A stretch of DNA of 64,000 nucleotides from Plantactinospora endophytica (lineage in GTDB: Bacteria > Actinomycetota > Actinomycetes > Mycobacteriales > Micromonosporaceae): assembly GCF_016862915.1 (NCBI RefSeq), contig NZ_BONW01000019.1, forward strand, positions 186,001 through 250,000. The letters are read 5' to 3'. Position 1 is the stretch's first letter; each line of letters opens with the position of its first letter. Below the pieces are notes generated by a model. The model ran no database searches and was not told the origin of the DNA. It worked only from the letters and a program-made list of their open reading frames with translations. The position numbers were made by a program, and so were the translations under genes. Below, in pieces: positions 39,404-48,898 of the stretch.

Positions 39404-41398
39404 TCAGCCGTCCAACTCGGCCGGGCGGGCTGCGCCGACCGTCCTCGGCTCTGTACGGACCAGCTCGGCGTGCACGATCAACCGCTGGTAGTTGTCGAAC
39501 TTGGGGTTGCAGGTGGTCAGGGTCAGCATCGCCTCGGTCGGCTTCTTGCCGGGCTTGCCGGGGACCGGGGCGACCACCTCGACCTGGGACGGCTTGACGA
39601 TCCGGGTCTGCGAGACGTGGTAGACGTACCAGGCTTCCTTCGCCTCGACCACGATCGCGTCGCCGTCGTCGAGCTCGTCCAGCCGCCAGAAGGTGGCCCG
39701 GTTACGGTGGCCGGCGACCGAGAAGTTGCCGACCTGGCCCGGCAGCGCGCTGGTCGGGTAGTGGCCGGGGGCGTACCGGATGTCCTTCTGGGTGACCCCC
39801 TCCACCACCACCCAGTGCTTGTCCAGCTTGGGGATGTAGAGCCCGGCGATCGGCTTGCCCTGCACCGGCTTGACCGGCTTGGGGGTGGCGGTCGGGGTCG
39901 GGCCGACCGTCGGGTCGGGCTCGTCCCACTCCTGGGCCAACTGCTGGCCGAGGTCGTCCTGGTGCGCGTTGACGATCGTCGACTTGCCCCACACCTCGTA
40001 CGCCGCGAAGAGCAGGATGACCAGGCCGAAGGTGATCAGCACCTCACCGGTGGCCCGGATGCCGGTCCGGATCCGGGAGCCGATCGACGGCCGGGTCAGC
40101 TCGGAGTAGACGCTCTTGTACCCCTCGCCGGTCTGCTCGGGCCGGAGCTGGACGACCCGCTCGCCGCGCCGGGGACGCTCGACTTCCGCTCCGCTGTCGT
40201 CGCCGTCGTCGCCGGCCGCCGGCCGGGGCGGGATCGCCCCGATCAGCGCGGTGGACTCGATGTCCTCCTGGCGTGCCGCGACCGGGGCACGGAGCTGTGG
40301 CAGTGCCGTGGTGGCGTCGGCGCCGGCGGAACGGTTCGGCGGCGGGGGGATCGGCGCGGTGGTCTCCGAGTCCGGTGACGCCACCTTCGGGATGAGCGCG
40401 GTCGGGCTGTCGACGCGGCCCGTCCCGTTCGCCTGGCCGATCCCGTTCGCCTGGCCCGTCCCGCCGGCCTGGCCGGTTCCATTGGTCTGGCCGATTCCGT
40501 TGGACTGACGGGCCGCACCGGCGAGCCGGTCCGGGGTACCGCCGGTCCGTTCGGGGGTGGCACCGACATGGCCGGTCGTGCCGCCGGGATGGTCGGGCGT
40601 GGGACCGAAGCGGCCGGGGGTAGCGCCGGAGGGTGCGGAGGCACCGCCGGCCGCCGACGGTGCCCACGGGTTCGGGCCGGGCGGCGGCGGGGTGGCCGGC
40701 GCGGACGCCTCGCGGCCGGCGCCCTGGGGCGGCTCCCACCGGCCCCGGCCGGCGTCCGGCGTCGGCTCCCAGGCGCCTGGCCGGACCGCCGGCTCCCAGC
40801 GCTCCGGGCGGGTGTTCGGTCCCGGCGGCCAGCGCTCGGCGTCGCCGGTCGTCTCCCGCCGGCTGGCCGGCGAGGCCGGCTCCCAGCGGTCGGCCGGCGG
40901 GGCCGGCTCCCAGCGGTCCGTCGGCGGGGCCGGCTCCCAACGGTCGGTCGGCGGGGGCGCGGTCCGGAACTCGGGCTCGACCGGCGGTGGCGGCGGGCGG
41001 AAGCCCTCGGGTTGGCGGCCGGTCCGGTGTTCGTCCGGCTGCCGGCGCTCGCCGGGACGCGGCTCGGGCGGCGCGGCGGCGGCCCGTCCGGCCGGATCGC
41101 CGCCCGGGTGCCGGCCGAGATGCCCGATGGGCAGGGCGGCGGTGTCGTCCGGCGAGGGCGCCCCGGGTGCCTGCGGCGGCCGGCCCGGCGGTGGCGCCAC
41201 GACGTGGTCGACGATGATCCGCGGTCGCCGGCCGGCCGGCTCCGCTGACTCGGGTCGGGACTGACGCGGTCGCCGCTCGTCGCCCGCCGGCTCGTCGGCT
41301 TCCGGCAGACGCGGGATGTACATGGTCTGGTCGTCGCCGTCGGGCGCGCGGTGCCGACCGTTGCGGCCGGGGTGCGGATCGCCGGACACCGGGCTCAC
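39404..41398 (-). CDS. Class E sortase with long disordered N-terminal region
   Basis: A 664-residue protein. The C-terminal about 200 residues are a sortase: TM about 454-474, then catalytic His at about 564 (VAGHRN), Cys at about 630 (TLTTCNP) and Arg at about 639 (YQRLIVHAE). The class E assignment rests on these patterns and on the genome context. The N-terminal 430 residues, cytoplasmic, are Pro/Arg/Glu/Gly-rich with repeats of RWEPAPPTD-like units and of GTGQANGIG-like units; this is much longer than ordinary sortases (about 230-300). Its likely substrate motif is LAxTG; a LAYSG protein is encoded at 18259-18837. The GTG overlaps the stop of the DUF881 gene. Confidence 0.9.
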   Translation of the reverse strand: MSPVSGDPHPGRNGRHRAPDGDDQTMYIPRLPEADEPAGDERRPRQSRPESAEPAGRRPRIIVDHVVAPPPGRPPQAPGAPSPDDTAALPIGHLGRHPGGDPAGRAAAAPPEPRPGERRQPDEHRTGRQPEGFRPPPPPVEPEFRTAPPPTDRWEPAPPTDRWEPAPPADRWEPASPASRRETTGDAERWPPGPNTRPERWEPAVRPGAWEPTPDAGRGRWEPPQGAGREASAPATPPPPGPNPWAPSAAGGASAPSGATPGRFGPTPDHPGGTTGHVGATPERTGGTPDRLAGAARQSNGIGQTNGTGQAGGTGQANGIGQANGTGRVDSPTALIPKVASPDSETTAPIPPPPNRSAGADATTALPQLRAPVAARQEDIESTALIGAIPPRPAAGDDGDDSGAEVERPRRGERVVQLRPEQTGEGYKSVYSELTRPSIGSRIRTGIRATGEVLITFGLVILLFAAYEVWGKSTIVNAHQDDLGQQLAQEWDEPDPTVGPTPTATPKPVKPVQGKPIAGLYIPKLDKHWVVVEGVTQKDIRYAPGHYPTSALPGQVGNFSVAGHRNRATFWRLDELDDGDAIVVEAKEAWYVYHVSQTRIVKPSQVEVVAPVPGKPGKKPTEAMLTLTTCNPKFDNYQRLIVHAELVRTEPRTVGAARPAELDG

Positions 41399-42204
41399 CC
41401 GGGAACCTTGGCCGACCGGAGTCCGCCGGGACCGTCGTACGCGGGGACCGTCACGTTGGGCTCCACTGCCTCGTGGTATCCGAGGTGGTAGTGGGTGACC
41501 GCGTCCTTGAACAACCGGACCCCCTCGGACGCGGCGAGTGCTCGCTGTAGTGCGGCGGGATCGCCGATGGCGGTGATTCGGAACGGTGGTGAGTAGACCT
41601 GGCCGTGCAGCAGCAGGGTGTTCCCCACGCAGCGTACCGCGCTGGTGGAGAGGACGCGGACACCCATGATTGTCATTGCCTCGGCGCCGCCGGCCCAGAG
41701 CGCGTTGACGACCGCCTGTACGTCTCCCTGGTGTACCACCAGATCGTCGTTGCTCGCGTCGGCCGGCTGCTTGCCGTCGCCCTGCTGTGGTGCGTCGTCC
41801 AGTTCGACGGTGAGCCCGGTGCCGGTCAGCGCGGTGAAGCCGGCGCCCTGCCGGCTGCCCGCGGCCCGGTCCCGCTGGGCCGCCACCCGGCCGTCGGAAC
41901 CGCCGAGCGCCTCGGTCTGGCTCTCCACCTCGTCGCGGAGTGCGGCGGCCCGCTCCTGGCCCGACGCCACCTGGTCACGGCGGTCCTCGATGAGTTGGGC
42001 GAGTTCCGGGCGACGGTCCTCGCGCAGCGAGGTGCCGCCGGCGGTGGTGGCCGTGGTGGTGAAGAGCAGTCCGGCGGCGAGGGCGATCAGGGGTACCCCC
42101 ACCGACCAGCCGGGGCGGCGCTGGCCCGACCGCCGGGGCAGCAGCCCCACGGCCGCGCGCCGGAGCACCTTCCGCCAGGAAGCGACGCCGGAGGTGTACT
42201 CCAT
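41395..42204 (-). CDS. DUF881 family protein
   Basis: A 269-residue membrane-anchored DUF881 protein. TM about 36-53 ([21 protein letters not shown]), a coiled-coil-like stretch (about 65-105) and the DUF881 domain beginning at about 120 ([38 protein letters not shown]). The family is widespread beside sortases and CrgA in actinobacteria and is linked by location to cell-wall division functions, but its mechanism is not known. The ATG is chosen over one 24 bases upstream because GGGAGGGGG lies about 8 bases before it. The stop overlaps the sortase GTG. Transcribed divergently from crgA. Confidence 0.85.
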   Translation of the reverse strand: MEYTSGVASWRKVLRRAAVGLLPRRSGQRRPGWSVGVPLIALAAGLLFTTTATTAGGTSLREDRRPELAQLIEDRRDQVASGQERAAALRDEVESQTEALGGSDGRVAAQRDRAAGSRQGAGFTALTGTGLTVELDDAPQQGDGKQPADASNDDLVVHQGDVQAVVNALWAGGAEAMTIMGVRVLSTSAVRCVGNTLLLHGQVYSPPFRITAIGDPAALQRALAASEGVRLFKDAVTHYHLGYHEAVEPNVTVPAYDGPGGLRSAKVPG

Positions 42205-42430
42205 CGCGGGCTTCCCCCTCCCGATCATGCCGATCTGGTAATTATGTCCTAATCGCGGGAATTACCGAGAGGATCCGGGCGTTCAACTGTCCGTACCTAC
42301 GTGCCCGGGTCCGTGGCCTGAACCGGTTCTCGCGACTACGCTAGCTTTCGAACATTATTGGCCATGGACCGTCGCCCTTGCGTCCGGTTGTCAGGCCGGA
42401 CGAGGATCACCACCCCCTCAGGAGAGCGCC

Positions 42431-42694
42431 GTGCCCAAGTCTCAGGTACGTAAGAAGAAGGTGTACACCCCGCCGACGGACGTCCGTCCCACCTCCACCG
42501 CGGCGACCCGTAAGCCTAGCCCGGTCTGGCTACCGGCCACGGCGGTCGGGTTGATCGTCTTCGGTATCGGCTGGCTGGTGGTCTTCTACCTGTCCGACAT
42601 GGAATACCCCGTCGCCACCTGGCGCTACTGGAACCTCGCGATCGGCTTCGGCGCGATGGTCGGTTCGCTGGGCCTGCTTTCCCGCTGGCGCTGA
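42431..42694 (+). CDS. crgA: Cell division protein CrgA
   Basis: An 87-residue actinobacterial division protein: basic N terminus (MPKSQVRKKKVY), then two TM segments (about 32-53, VWLPATAVGLIVFGIGWLVV; and 63-82, WNLAIGFGAMVGSLGLL) separated by a short loop with SDMEYPVATWRY, the hallmark of CrgA. It coordinates septum formation with FtsZ, FtsI and other divisome proteins. GGAGAGC precedes the ATG. It stands at the end of the conserved envelope block and faces the sortase genes. It is of the normal family size. Confidence 0.95.
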   Translation: MPKSQVRKKKVYTPPTDVRPTSTAATRKPSPVWLPATAVGLIVFGIGWLVVFYLSDMEYPVATWRYWNLAIGFGAMVGSLGLLSRWR

Positions 42695-42869
42695 CCGCCG
42701 ACTTCCCCACCCGCTCCGGCAGCCGGGGCGGGTGACCGGCGTTGCGAGGATAGTCACGTTACCAACGAGTAACCTCGCCGCGTAGGCTGCGTACATCGTC
42801 GCCGCCGGCCGATGGACGGCCGGCCCGGCGGCGGATGGGGTCAGCAGCAGGACGGGGAGGCCAACAGGC

Positions 42870-45029
42870 ATGGGCAGCGTCCAGATCGTCACCACGATCC
42901 TCGCCGCCGCCATCACCGCGGTCGCGGTGTGGCTGGCGACGCGCGCGGTGCTGCGGATGACCGCGGTGATCCGGGTCGGCCAGCCCGACCCGACGCGGTT
43001 CACCGACCGTGGCCTCCGGGCCCGGACCATGCTGGTCGAGACGCTCGGCCACACCAGGATGCTGCGCTGGAGCGTGGTCGGCGCCGCGCACTGGTTCGTG
43101 ATGGTCGCCTTCCTCGTCCTTTCGCTGCTGGTGCTGGAGGCGTACTTCGAGGTGGTCACCCCGACCGGCGGGCTGCCGCTGATCGGGCACTGGGTCGGCT
43201 ACGGCCTGGTCACCGAACTGATCGGGATCCTCGGGGTGGTCGGGATCCTGGTACTGATCGGCATCCGGCTGGCGAACCGGCCGAACAACCCGGCCCGCCG
43301 GTCCCGGTTCACCGGTTCGACCATGTGGCAGGGCTACTTCGTCGAGGCGGTGGTGCTGGCCGTACTGGTCTGCGGGTTCCTGATCCGCGGCTTCAAGGTC
43401 GCCACGGACCACTTCGAGTTCCCGGCCTGGGCCACCCCGGTCAGCCACGCCGTCGGCGCGCTGCTGCCGGCCTGGGACGCCGGGACCAGCGTCACCGCCC
43501 TGGTGAAGATCGCCATCTCGATGACCTGGGTCATCGTCATCTCGCTGAACGTGACCATGGGCGTCGCCTGGCACCGGTTCGCCGCCTTCCCGAACATCTT
43601 CTTCAAGCGTGAGCCCGGCCGGCCCGGCTCCGGGCTCGGCGCGCTGCGCCCGATGACCAGCGACGGCAAGCCGCTCGACTTCGAGGAGGCCGACCCCGAG
43701 AAGGACCAGTTCGGGGTGGCCCAGGTCGAGCAGTTCACCTGGAAGGGCCTGCTCGACTTCACCACCTGCACCGAGTGCGGGCGGTGCCAGTCGCAGTGCC
43801 CGGCCTGGAACACCGGCAAGCCGCTCTCCCCGAAGCTGCTGGTGCTGTCGCTGCGCGACCACGCGTACGCGAAGGCGCCGTACCTGCTGGCCGGTGGGGG
43901 CAAGGACCTGACCGGCGAGGAGAAGGCGACCGAGGCCCAGTTGGCGCACGTCGACGTGCTGGCGCTGGCCGAGGCGAACCGGCCGCTGATCGGCGGTGCC
44001 GAGGAACTCGGCGTGATCGACCCGGACGTGCTCTGGTCCTGCACCACCTGTGGCGCCTGCGTCGAGCAGTGCCCGGTCGACATCGAGCACGTCGACCACA
44101 TCGTCGACATGCGGCGCTACCAGGTGCTGATCGAGTCGAGCTTCCCCTCCGAGGCCGGCGTGATGCTGCGCAACCTGGAGAACAAGGGCAATCCGTGGGG
44201 CGCACCGCCGAACACCCGGGAGGACTGGACCAAGGGTCTCGACTTCGAGGTACCCCGGGTCGGCGAGGTCGAGGACTTCGAATACCTCTTCTGGGTCGGC
44301 TGCGCCGGGGCGTTCGAGGACCGGGCCAAGAAGACCACCCGGGCGGTGGCCACCCTGCTGCACGAGGCCGGCGTGAACTTCGCCATCCTCGGCGAGGGCG
44401 AGACCTGCACCGGCGACCCGGCCCGGCGGATCGGCAACGAGTTCGTCTTCCAGATGCTCGCCCAGCAGAACGTGGAGACCCTGAACGAGGCGTTCGGCGA
44501 CCGCGAGCCGGCCAAACGCAAGATCGTCGCCACCTGCCCGCACTGCTTCAACACCCTCGGTAACGAGTACGGCGAACTCGGCGGCCAATTCGAGGTCGTA
44601 CACCACACCCAGTTGCTGGCCCACCTGGTCGCCGAGGGCCGGCTCACCCCGGTCCAGCCGGTCGACGGCGGGCTGACGTACCACGACCCGTGCTACCTCG
44701 GCCGACACAACCGGGTCTTCACCCCGCCGCGCGAGGTACTCGGCGCGGCGGCGACCGGCGGGATCACCGAGATGCCGCGCAACCAGGAGCGTTCCTTCTG
44801 CTGCGGCGCCGGCGGCGCCCGGATGTGGATGGAGGAGCGGATCGGCAAGCGGATCAACGTCGACCGGGTCGAGGAGGCGATGTCGACCGGGGCGGGAACC
44901 ATTGCGGTCGGCTGCCCGTTCTGCTCGACCATGCTGAACGACGGGGTCAACGGCAAGGAGGCCGGCGACCAGGTCGAGGTGGTCGACGTCGCCACCGTAC
45001 TGCTCCGCTCGGTCAAACCGGGTAGCTGA
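42870..45029 (+). CDS. Membrane-bound Fe-S oxidoreductase (HdrD/GlpC-like)
   Basis: A 719-residue protein. Residues 1-250 contain six or so TM segments of the nitrate reductase gamma type; residues about 290-430 hold two 4Fe-4S binding ferredoxin motifs (CTECGRCQSQCP and CTTCGACVEQCP); the C-terminal half has two CCG domains (WVGCAG, CPHCFNT; and YHDPCYLGRHN followed by CCGAGGARMWME) of heterodisulfide reductase subunit B type. It is a putative quinone- or thiol-linked electron transfer enzyme; the actinobacterial homologues lie near acyl-CoA metabolism or stand alone. Good ribosome site GGGGAGG. No partner gene is nearby and the substrate is unknown. Confidence 0.93.
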   Translation: MGSVQIVTTILAAAITAVAVWLATRAVLRMTAVIRVGQPDPTRFTDRGLRARTMLVETLGHTRMLRWSVVGAAHWFVMVAFLVLSLLVLEAYFEVVTPTGGLPLIGHWVGYGLVTELIGILGVVGILVLIGIRLANRPNNPARRSRFTGSTMWQGYFVEAVVLAVLVCGFLIRGFKVATDHFEFPAWATPVSHAVGALLPAWDAGTSVTALVKIAISMTWVIVISLNVTMGVAWHRFAAFPNIFFKREPGRPGSGLGALRPMTSDGKPLDFEEADPEKDQFGVAQVEQFTWKGLLDFTTCTECGRCQSQCPAWNTGKPLSPKLLVLSLRDHAYAKAPYLLAGGGKDLTGEEKATEAQLAHVDVLALAEANRPLIGGAEELGVIDPDVLWSCTTCGACVEQCPVDIEHVDHIVDMRRYQVLIESSFPSEAGVMLRNLENKGNPWGAPPNTREDWTKGLDFEVPRVGEVEDFEYLFWVGCAGAFEDRAKKTTRAVATLLHEAGVNFAILGEGETCTGDPARRIGNEFVFQMLAQQNVETLNEAFGDREPAKRKIVATCPHCFNTLGNEYGELGGQFEVVHHTQLLAHLVAEGRLTPVQPVDGGLTYHDPCYLGRHNRVFTPPREVLGAAATGGITEMPRNQERSFCCGAGGARMWMEERIGKRINVDRVEEAMSTGAGTIAVGCPFCSTMLNDGVNGKEAGDQVEVVDVATVLLRSVKPGS

Positions 45030-45038
45030 CGTACCGGC

Positions 45039-45108
45039 CGGCCCAGCCGACTGCCGCCAGCCGGAAGACCTTTCGGCCCAGCCGGCTGCTGCTGGCCGGA
45101 AGGCCTCC
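45039..45108. repeat. Imperfect 35-base tandem repeat
   Basis: Two units each starting CGGCCCAGCCG with roughly three quarters identity, directly after the Fe-S gene. No stem-loop or gene is obvious. Confidence 0.6.
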
Positions 45109-45180
45109 CGCGTCGGGCGCCCAGTTGCGGATTTCCGCCGCTCGCGGGGTGTGGAAAGCCGCAACGGTAGCCTTCGACAC

Positions 45181-46422
45181 GTGCCGCAGCAGGGGATCAG
45201 GACGACGGACGCGCTGCCGGGCGGATCGGACGACTCCGCCGGCCGGCTGGCGTGGTGGGACCGTCCCGCCGGCCGTTCCCCCAGGCGGTCGTTCCGCGCC
45301 GGCCTGCGACTCGCCGTCGGGGTACTGCTCGGCGCCGTTACCGCGACCGTCGGCCTGGGCTACCTCGTCGGCGCACTACTCGGCTACGCCGCGCTGGGCC
45401 GGTCCCCGCAGGCCCGCCGACGCCTCGGCGGGCTCGCCCGCCGGCTGGCCGAGTACGACCGGCGACGGGTGGAACGGTTCTTCGGCGACAGCCCGGCCGG
45501 CACGGTCACCGACGCCCGTGCGGTGAGCTATCTCGCCGCCCGGATGCCGGTCGGCGTACTCGGCGGGATCGTGCTGGGGATGATGTTGTACGGCGCGGTC
45601 GTGGCCTGCGCGGTGGTGGTCGGTTGGCTCGTCGGGCGTCCGGTCGACGAGATCGAGGCCACCCCGCTGATCGTGGCGTACTTCGGCGTGTTCGCGCTGG
45701 TGCTGCTCTTCCTCGCCGTGCAGGGGGTGCTCGGCGTCGCGGCGCTGGACCGCCGACTGGCCCGGCGGTTCCTCGGGCCGAGCGGGCGGGAGGTGCTGGA
45801 ACGCCGGATCACCGAGCTGGCGACCAGCCGGGCCGGGGTGGTGGCGGCGGTCGACGCCGAACGGCGGCGGATCGAACGGGACCTGCACGACGGCGTACAG
45901 CAGCGGTTGGTGGCGCTGGGCATGCTGGTCGGCCGGGCCCGCCGGACCACGGACCCGACCAAGGCGGCGGACCTGCTGCGCCAGGCGCACGAGGAGTCCG
46001 GCCGGGTCCTCGGCGACCTCCGCGAGGTGGCCTGGCGGGTCTATCCGACCGCGCTGGACAACCTCGGGCTGGCCGACGCGCTGGCCCGGGTCGCCGAGCA
46101 CGCCGGACTGCCGGTCCAGGTCGACTACCGGCTCGCCGAGCGGCCGGCCCGGCCGGTCGAGACGGCCGCGTACTTCGTGATCTCCGAGGCGGTGACGAAC
46201 GCCGCCAAGCACGCCCGGGCCGGCCGGGTCGACGTCGAGGTGGTGCTCCGGGGCGGGCGACTGGTCGTGACGGTCGTCGACGACGGCGTCGGCGGTGCCG
46301 ACCCGGCCGGCGGTGGCCTCTCCGGACTCGCCCGCCGGGTCGCCGCCCTGGACGGCTGCCTCCGGGTGCGGAGCCCGGCCGGCGGCCCCACCACCGTCGT
46401 CGCGGAGCTACCGTGCGGGTGA
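45181..46422 (+). CDS. Sensor histidine kinase (HisKA_3 type)
   Basis: A 413-residue two-component kinase of the NarL-partner type. It has about four TM segments (roughly 36-65, 115-140, 145-170), then the dimerisation and phosphoacceptor helix RRRIERDLHDGVQQRL with His236, and a HATPase_c domain (ISEAVTNAAKHA and DDGVGG). I start at the GTG giving VPQQGIRT because TAGCCT lies seven bases before it, which fits a leaderless transcript; a GTG 30 bases upstream is the alternative. The gene overlaps the response regulator by ten bases. The signal is unknown, and no target gene is obvious nearby. Confidence 0.9.
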   Translation: MPQQGIRTTDALPGGSDDSAGRLAWWDRPAGRSPRRSFRAGLRLAVGVLLGAVTATVGLGYLVGALLGYAALGRSPQARRRLGGLARRLAEYDRRRVERFFGDSPAGTVTDARAVSYLAARMPVGVLGGIVLGMMLYGAVVACAVVVGWLVGRPVDEIEATPLIVAYFGVFALVLLFLAVQGVLGVAALDRRLARRFLGPSGREVLERRITELATSRAGVVAAVDAERRRIERDLHDGVQQRLVALGMLVGRARRTTDPTKAADLLRQAHEESGRVLGDLREVAWRVYPTALDNLGLADALARVAEHAGLPVQVDYRLAERPARPVETAAYFVISEAVTNAAKHARAGRVDVEVVLRGGRLVVTVVDDGVGGADPAGGGLSGLARRVAALDGCLRVRSPAGGPTTVVAELPCG

Positions 46423-47057
46423 TGCTGGCCGAGGACTCGACCCTGCTCCGGGAGGGGCTGGTCCGGCTGCTCGCCGAGGAGGGGCACCGGGTCGTCGCCG
46501 CCGTCGGCGACGCGTCCGCCCTGGTCACGGCCGTCACGGCCGATCCGCCGGACGCGGTGGTGGTCGACGTACGGATGCCGCCTACGCACACCGACGAGGG
46601 GCTGCGCGCCGCGCTGGAGATCCGCCGCCGCTGGCCCGCCGTCGGGGTCCTGGTGCTGTCCCAGTACGTCGAGAAGCGTTACGCCGTCGAGCTGCTGACC
46701 AGCCAGAGCGGCGGTGTCGGGTACCTGCTCAAGGACCGGGTGGCCCAGGTCGGCGAGTTCCTCGACGCGTTGTCCCGGGTGGCCGACGGCGGCGCCGCCT
46801 TCGACCCCGAGGTGGTACGCCAACTGCTGGCCCGGACCAGCCACACCGACCCGCTGACCCGGCTGACCGTACGGGAGCGGGCGGTGCTCGACCACATGGC
46901 GCAGGGGCACACCAACGCCACCATCGCCGGGCACCTGCACGTCTCGCAGAGCGCGGTGGAGAAGCATGTGAACGCCATCTTCGACAAGCTCGACCTGGCG
47001 CACGTCACCGGGTACAGCCGGCGGGTGCTCGCCGTGCTCCGCTATCTGGGCGGCTGA
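46413..47057 (+). CDS. NarL/LuxR-family response regulator
   Basis: A 214-residue response regulator. Residues 1-120 are a receiver: acidic pair near AEDS, phosphoacceptor Asp52 (VVVDVRMPP), Ser near VLVLSQY and the Lys in LLKDRV. The C-terminal LuxR-type HTH is at about 150-210 (LTVRERAVLDHMAQGHTNATIAGHL and SAVEKHVNAIFDKL). The GTG reading VRVMLAED is preferred because the ORF upstream is unrelated; it overlaps the kinase stop by ten bases, so translation is coupled. The target genes are unknown. A strong terminator follows. Confidence 0.93.
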   Translation: MRVMLAEDSTLLREGLVRLLAEEGHRVVAAVGDASALVTAVTADPPDAVVVDVRMPPTHTDEGLRAALEIRRRWPAVGVLVLSQYVEKRYAVELLTSQSGGVGYLLKDRVAQVGEFLDALSRVADGGAAFDPEVVRQLLARTSHTDPLTRLTVRERAVLDHMAQGHTNATIAGHLHVSQSAVEKHVNAIFDKLDLAHVTGYSRRVLAVLRYLGG

Positions 47058-47102
47058 CCGGCGTACCCGATCCGGGGGTTGTCGCGGACCTCCGGCCGGA
47101 CG

Positions 47103-47131
47103 CGGCGGGGCCCGGCGCTCGGGCCCCGCCG
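47103..47131. terminator. Terminator after the two-component operon
   Basis: CGGCGGGGCCCG, five bases, CGGGCCCCGCCG: a perfect 12-bp stem between convergent genes (response regulator and DedA). Serves both directions. Confidence 0.85.
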
Positions 47132-47136
47132 GCCGG

Positions 47137-47805
47137 TCACATCCGGTGCCGGCTGGGCGGCCGGTTCCGGCGGGTCAGCCGGGCGATCACGAACCAGCCG
47201 ACCGCGAGCACGACCAGCACGATCACCACCTTCTGGAAGACACTGGCGTACTCCTCGACCACGTGCCAGTTCTCGCCGAGCAGGTAGCCGGCGAGTACGA
47301 AGACGGTGTTCCAGATCAGGCTGCCCAGCGCGGTGCAGAGCAGGAAGGTGCCCAGTCGCATCCGTTCGATGCCGGCCGGGATGGAGATCAGACTGCGGAA
47401 GATCGGGACCATCCGGCCGAGGAAGACCGTCTTCACCCCGTGCCGGACGAACCACGCCTCGGTACGGTCCACGTCGGCGAGCTTGACCAGCGGCAGCCGG
47501 GCGACGATCGCCCGGGTACGCTCCCGGCCGAGCAGCGCGCCGACGTAGTAGAGCGCCAGCGCGCCGACCACCGAACCGAGGGTGGTCCAGAAGATCGCCG
47601 ACCAGAGACTCATCTCGCCCCGGCTGGCGGCGAAGCCGGCGAGCGGCAGGATGATCTCGCTGGGCAGCGGTGGGAAGAGATTCTCCAGGGCCACCGCCAG
47701 TCCCGCTCCGGGGGCGCCGAGCGTGTCCATCAAATCGGTCGCCCATTCGGCGATCCCGGACAGGGGGGTCGGTTCGGCGGCGAGCGGATCCGTAGCATCG
47801 ATCAT
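47137..47805 (-). CDS. DedA/SNARE-associated family membrane protein
   Basis: A 222-residue polytopic protein of the DedA family. Marks are ENLFPPLPSEIILPLAGFAASRG (E and the PP near residue 42), GALALYYVGALLGR, FLGRMVPIFRSLISIPAGIERM with the conserved GRxxPxxRxxxxxPAG signature, and the last TM (KVVIVLVVLAVGWFVIARL). DedA proteins affect undecaprenyl/phosphatidyl lipid flipping and membrane homeostasis. The chosen ATG gives MIDATDPLAAEP; the frame extends further but into another gene's leader. Followed by the terminator shared with the two-component operon. Confidence 0.92.
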   Translation of the reverse strand: MIDATDPLAAEPTPLSGIAEWATDLMDTLGAPGAGLAVALENLFPPLPSEIILPLAGFAASRGEMSLWSAIFWTTLGSVVGALALYYVGALLGRERTRAIVARLPLVKLADVDRTEAWFVRHGVKTVFLGRMVPIFRSLISIPAGIERMRLGTFLLCTALGSLIWNTVFVLAGYLLGENWHVVEEYASVFQKVVIVLVVLAVGWFVIARLTRRNRPPSRHRM

Positions 47806-48009
47806 GAATATGAACGTTAGCCGTCGGCTCCTGTCCGATCCCTGTGGAGCGGCGCCCGGTCGACTGCCGGGCACCACAGTCACGGACTGCGGTGAACCAC
47901 ACACGGCGTTCGTTCGTATTTGTCGATGTCGGGCCGCCGTCGGCGGTCCGCGACTGGCCGATTGGGGGACCGGCGACGGCCCCCGGAACCGCGAGGAGGC
48001 GGGCGCCGC

Positions 48010-48738
48010 GTGGCGGAGAGCGCACCACACCCGATGGGGGCGGAGTCGAGCGGACGGCACCGGAAGGCCGCGCCGGTCGACCGGCGGGACCGGTCGGGGC
48101 GACGGCTACGGCTGATCTCCGCGGTAGGGCTCGGGGTCGGGCTGCTGCTGCTCGCCATCCCGTTCGGGGCGGACACGGTCCGGACCCTGGTCCTGGGGGG
48201 CGATTCCGAGCCACAGGTCGGGGTACCGGCGGCGGCCAACCCGCCGGAGGCGCCACCGGTGTCGACGCCGGACGCCGGGCCGACGCCGGACCAGGCCGTG
48301 CCGACGGGTACGCCCGGACCGACCGCGACGCCGAGCCCGAGCCCGACCTCGCCGTCCACCGGTGCTCCGACGCCCACCCCGTCGGCCCCGGCGACGCCGT
48401 CGCGGCCACCCCTGGAGGGCGCGGCGGTGCCGACCCCTCCCGCGACCACCAGCCCGGCTCCGCCGGCCGCCCCGCCGCCGCCTCCGCAGCCGGTGTTACT
48501 CGGCCCGGACGGCCGGGGCGAGCTGACCGACATGATCGAGGAGTACTGCGACGACCACGTCGGCCTGGCGAGCTGGGCGGACACCCGCAGCGACGGCGGC
48601 TGGGAGTGCGACCGGCTGCTGCTCTCGTCCCGTAGCGTTGACATGGACCGGGCCTGCCGGGACACCTTCGGCGACGACGCCTTTGCCCAGAACCCGGCGG
48701 GCCGGGACGCCTTCGGCTGGCGCTGCTTCCGACGCTGA
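48010..48738 (+). CDS. Secreted or anchored protein with C-terminal Cys domain
   Basis: A 242-residue protein: basic N terminus, one hydrophobic segment (about 36-56, LISAVGLGVGLLLLAIPFG; signal anchor), a long Pro/Thr/Ser-rich linker (about 75-165) and an 80-residue globular end with four Cys (YCDDH, WECDRL, RACRD, WRCFRR) likely forming two disulfides. This last module is found in other actinobacterial secreted proteins, but I cannot name it. I use the GTG preceded by GAGGAGG (MAESAPHP); a later ATG (MGAESSG) is possible. It is divergent from the DedA gene. Location outside the membrane is inferred from the linker and the cysteines. Confidence 0.75.
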   Translation: MAESAPHPMGAESSGRHRKAAPVDRRDRSGRRLRLISAVGLGVGLLLLAIPFGADTVRTLVLGGDSEPQVGVPAAANPPEAPPVSTPDAGPTPDQAVPTGTPGPTATPSPSPTSPSTGAPTPTPSAPATPSRPPLEGAAVPTPPATTSPAPPAAPPPPPQPVLLGPDGRGELTDMIEEYCDDHVGLASWADTRSDGGWECDRLLLSSRSVDMDRACRDTFGDDAFAQNPAGRDAFGWRCFRR

Positions 48739-48898
48739 CCTGGCTGCGGCGCCCGTGGCCGCGCACACGTGCCCAGGTCACCCTGGACACCGGGCGGTCG
48801 TCGGCCGGCCGGGCCGGTACTGTGCTCGATAATCGCGGGCGGGACGCAACCACGGTCGAGGTGAACGGATCATCGACGCCCTACTCCTCACCACCCTG

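Noticed and set aside
42759-45164. 801-codon minus-strand frame opposite the Fe-S gene
   Set aside because: No membrane or cofactor motifs; the plus strand has paired Fe-S and CCG motifs.
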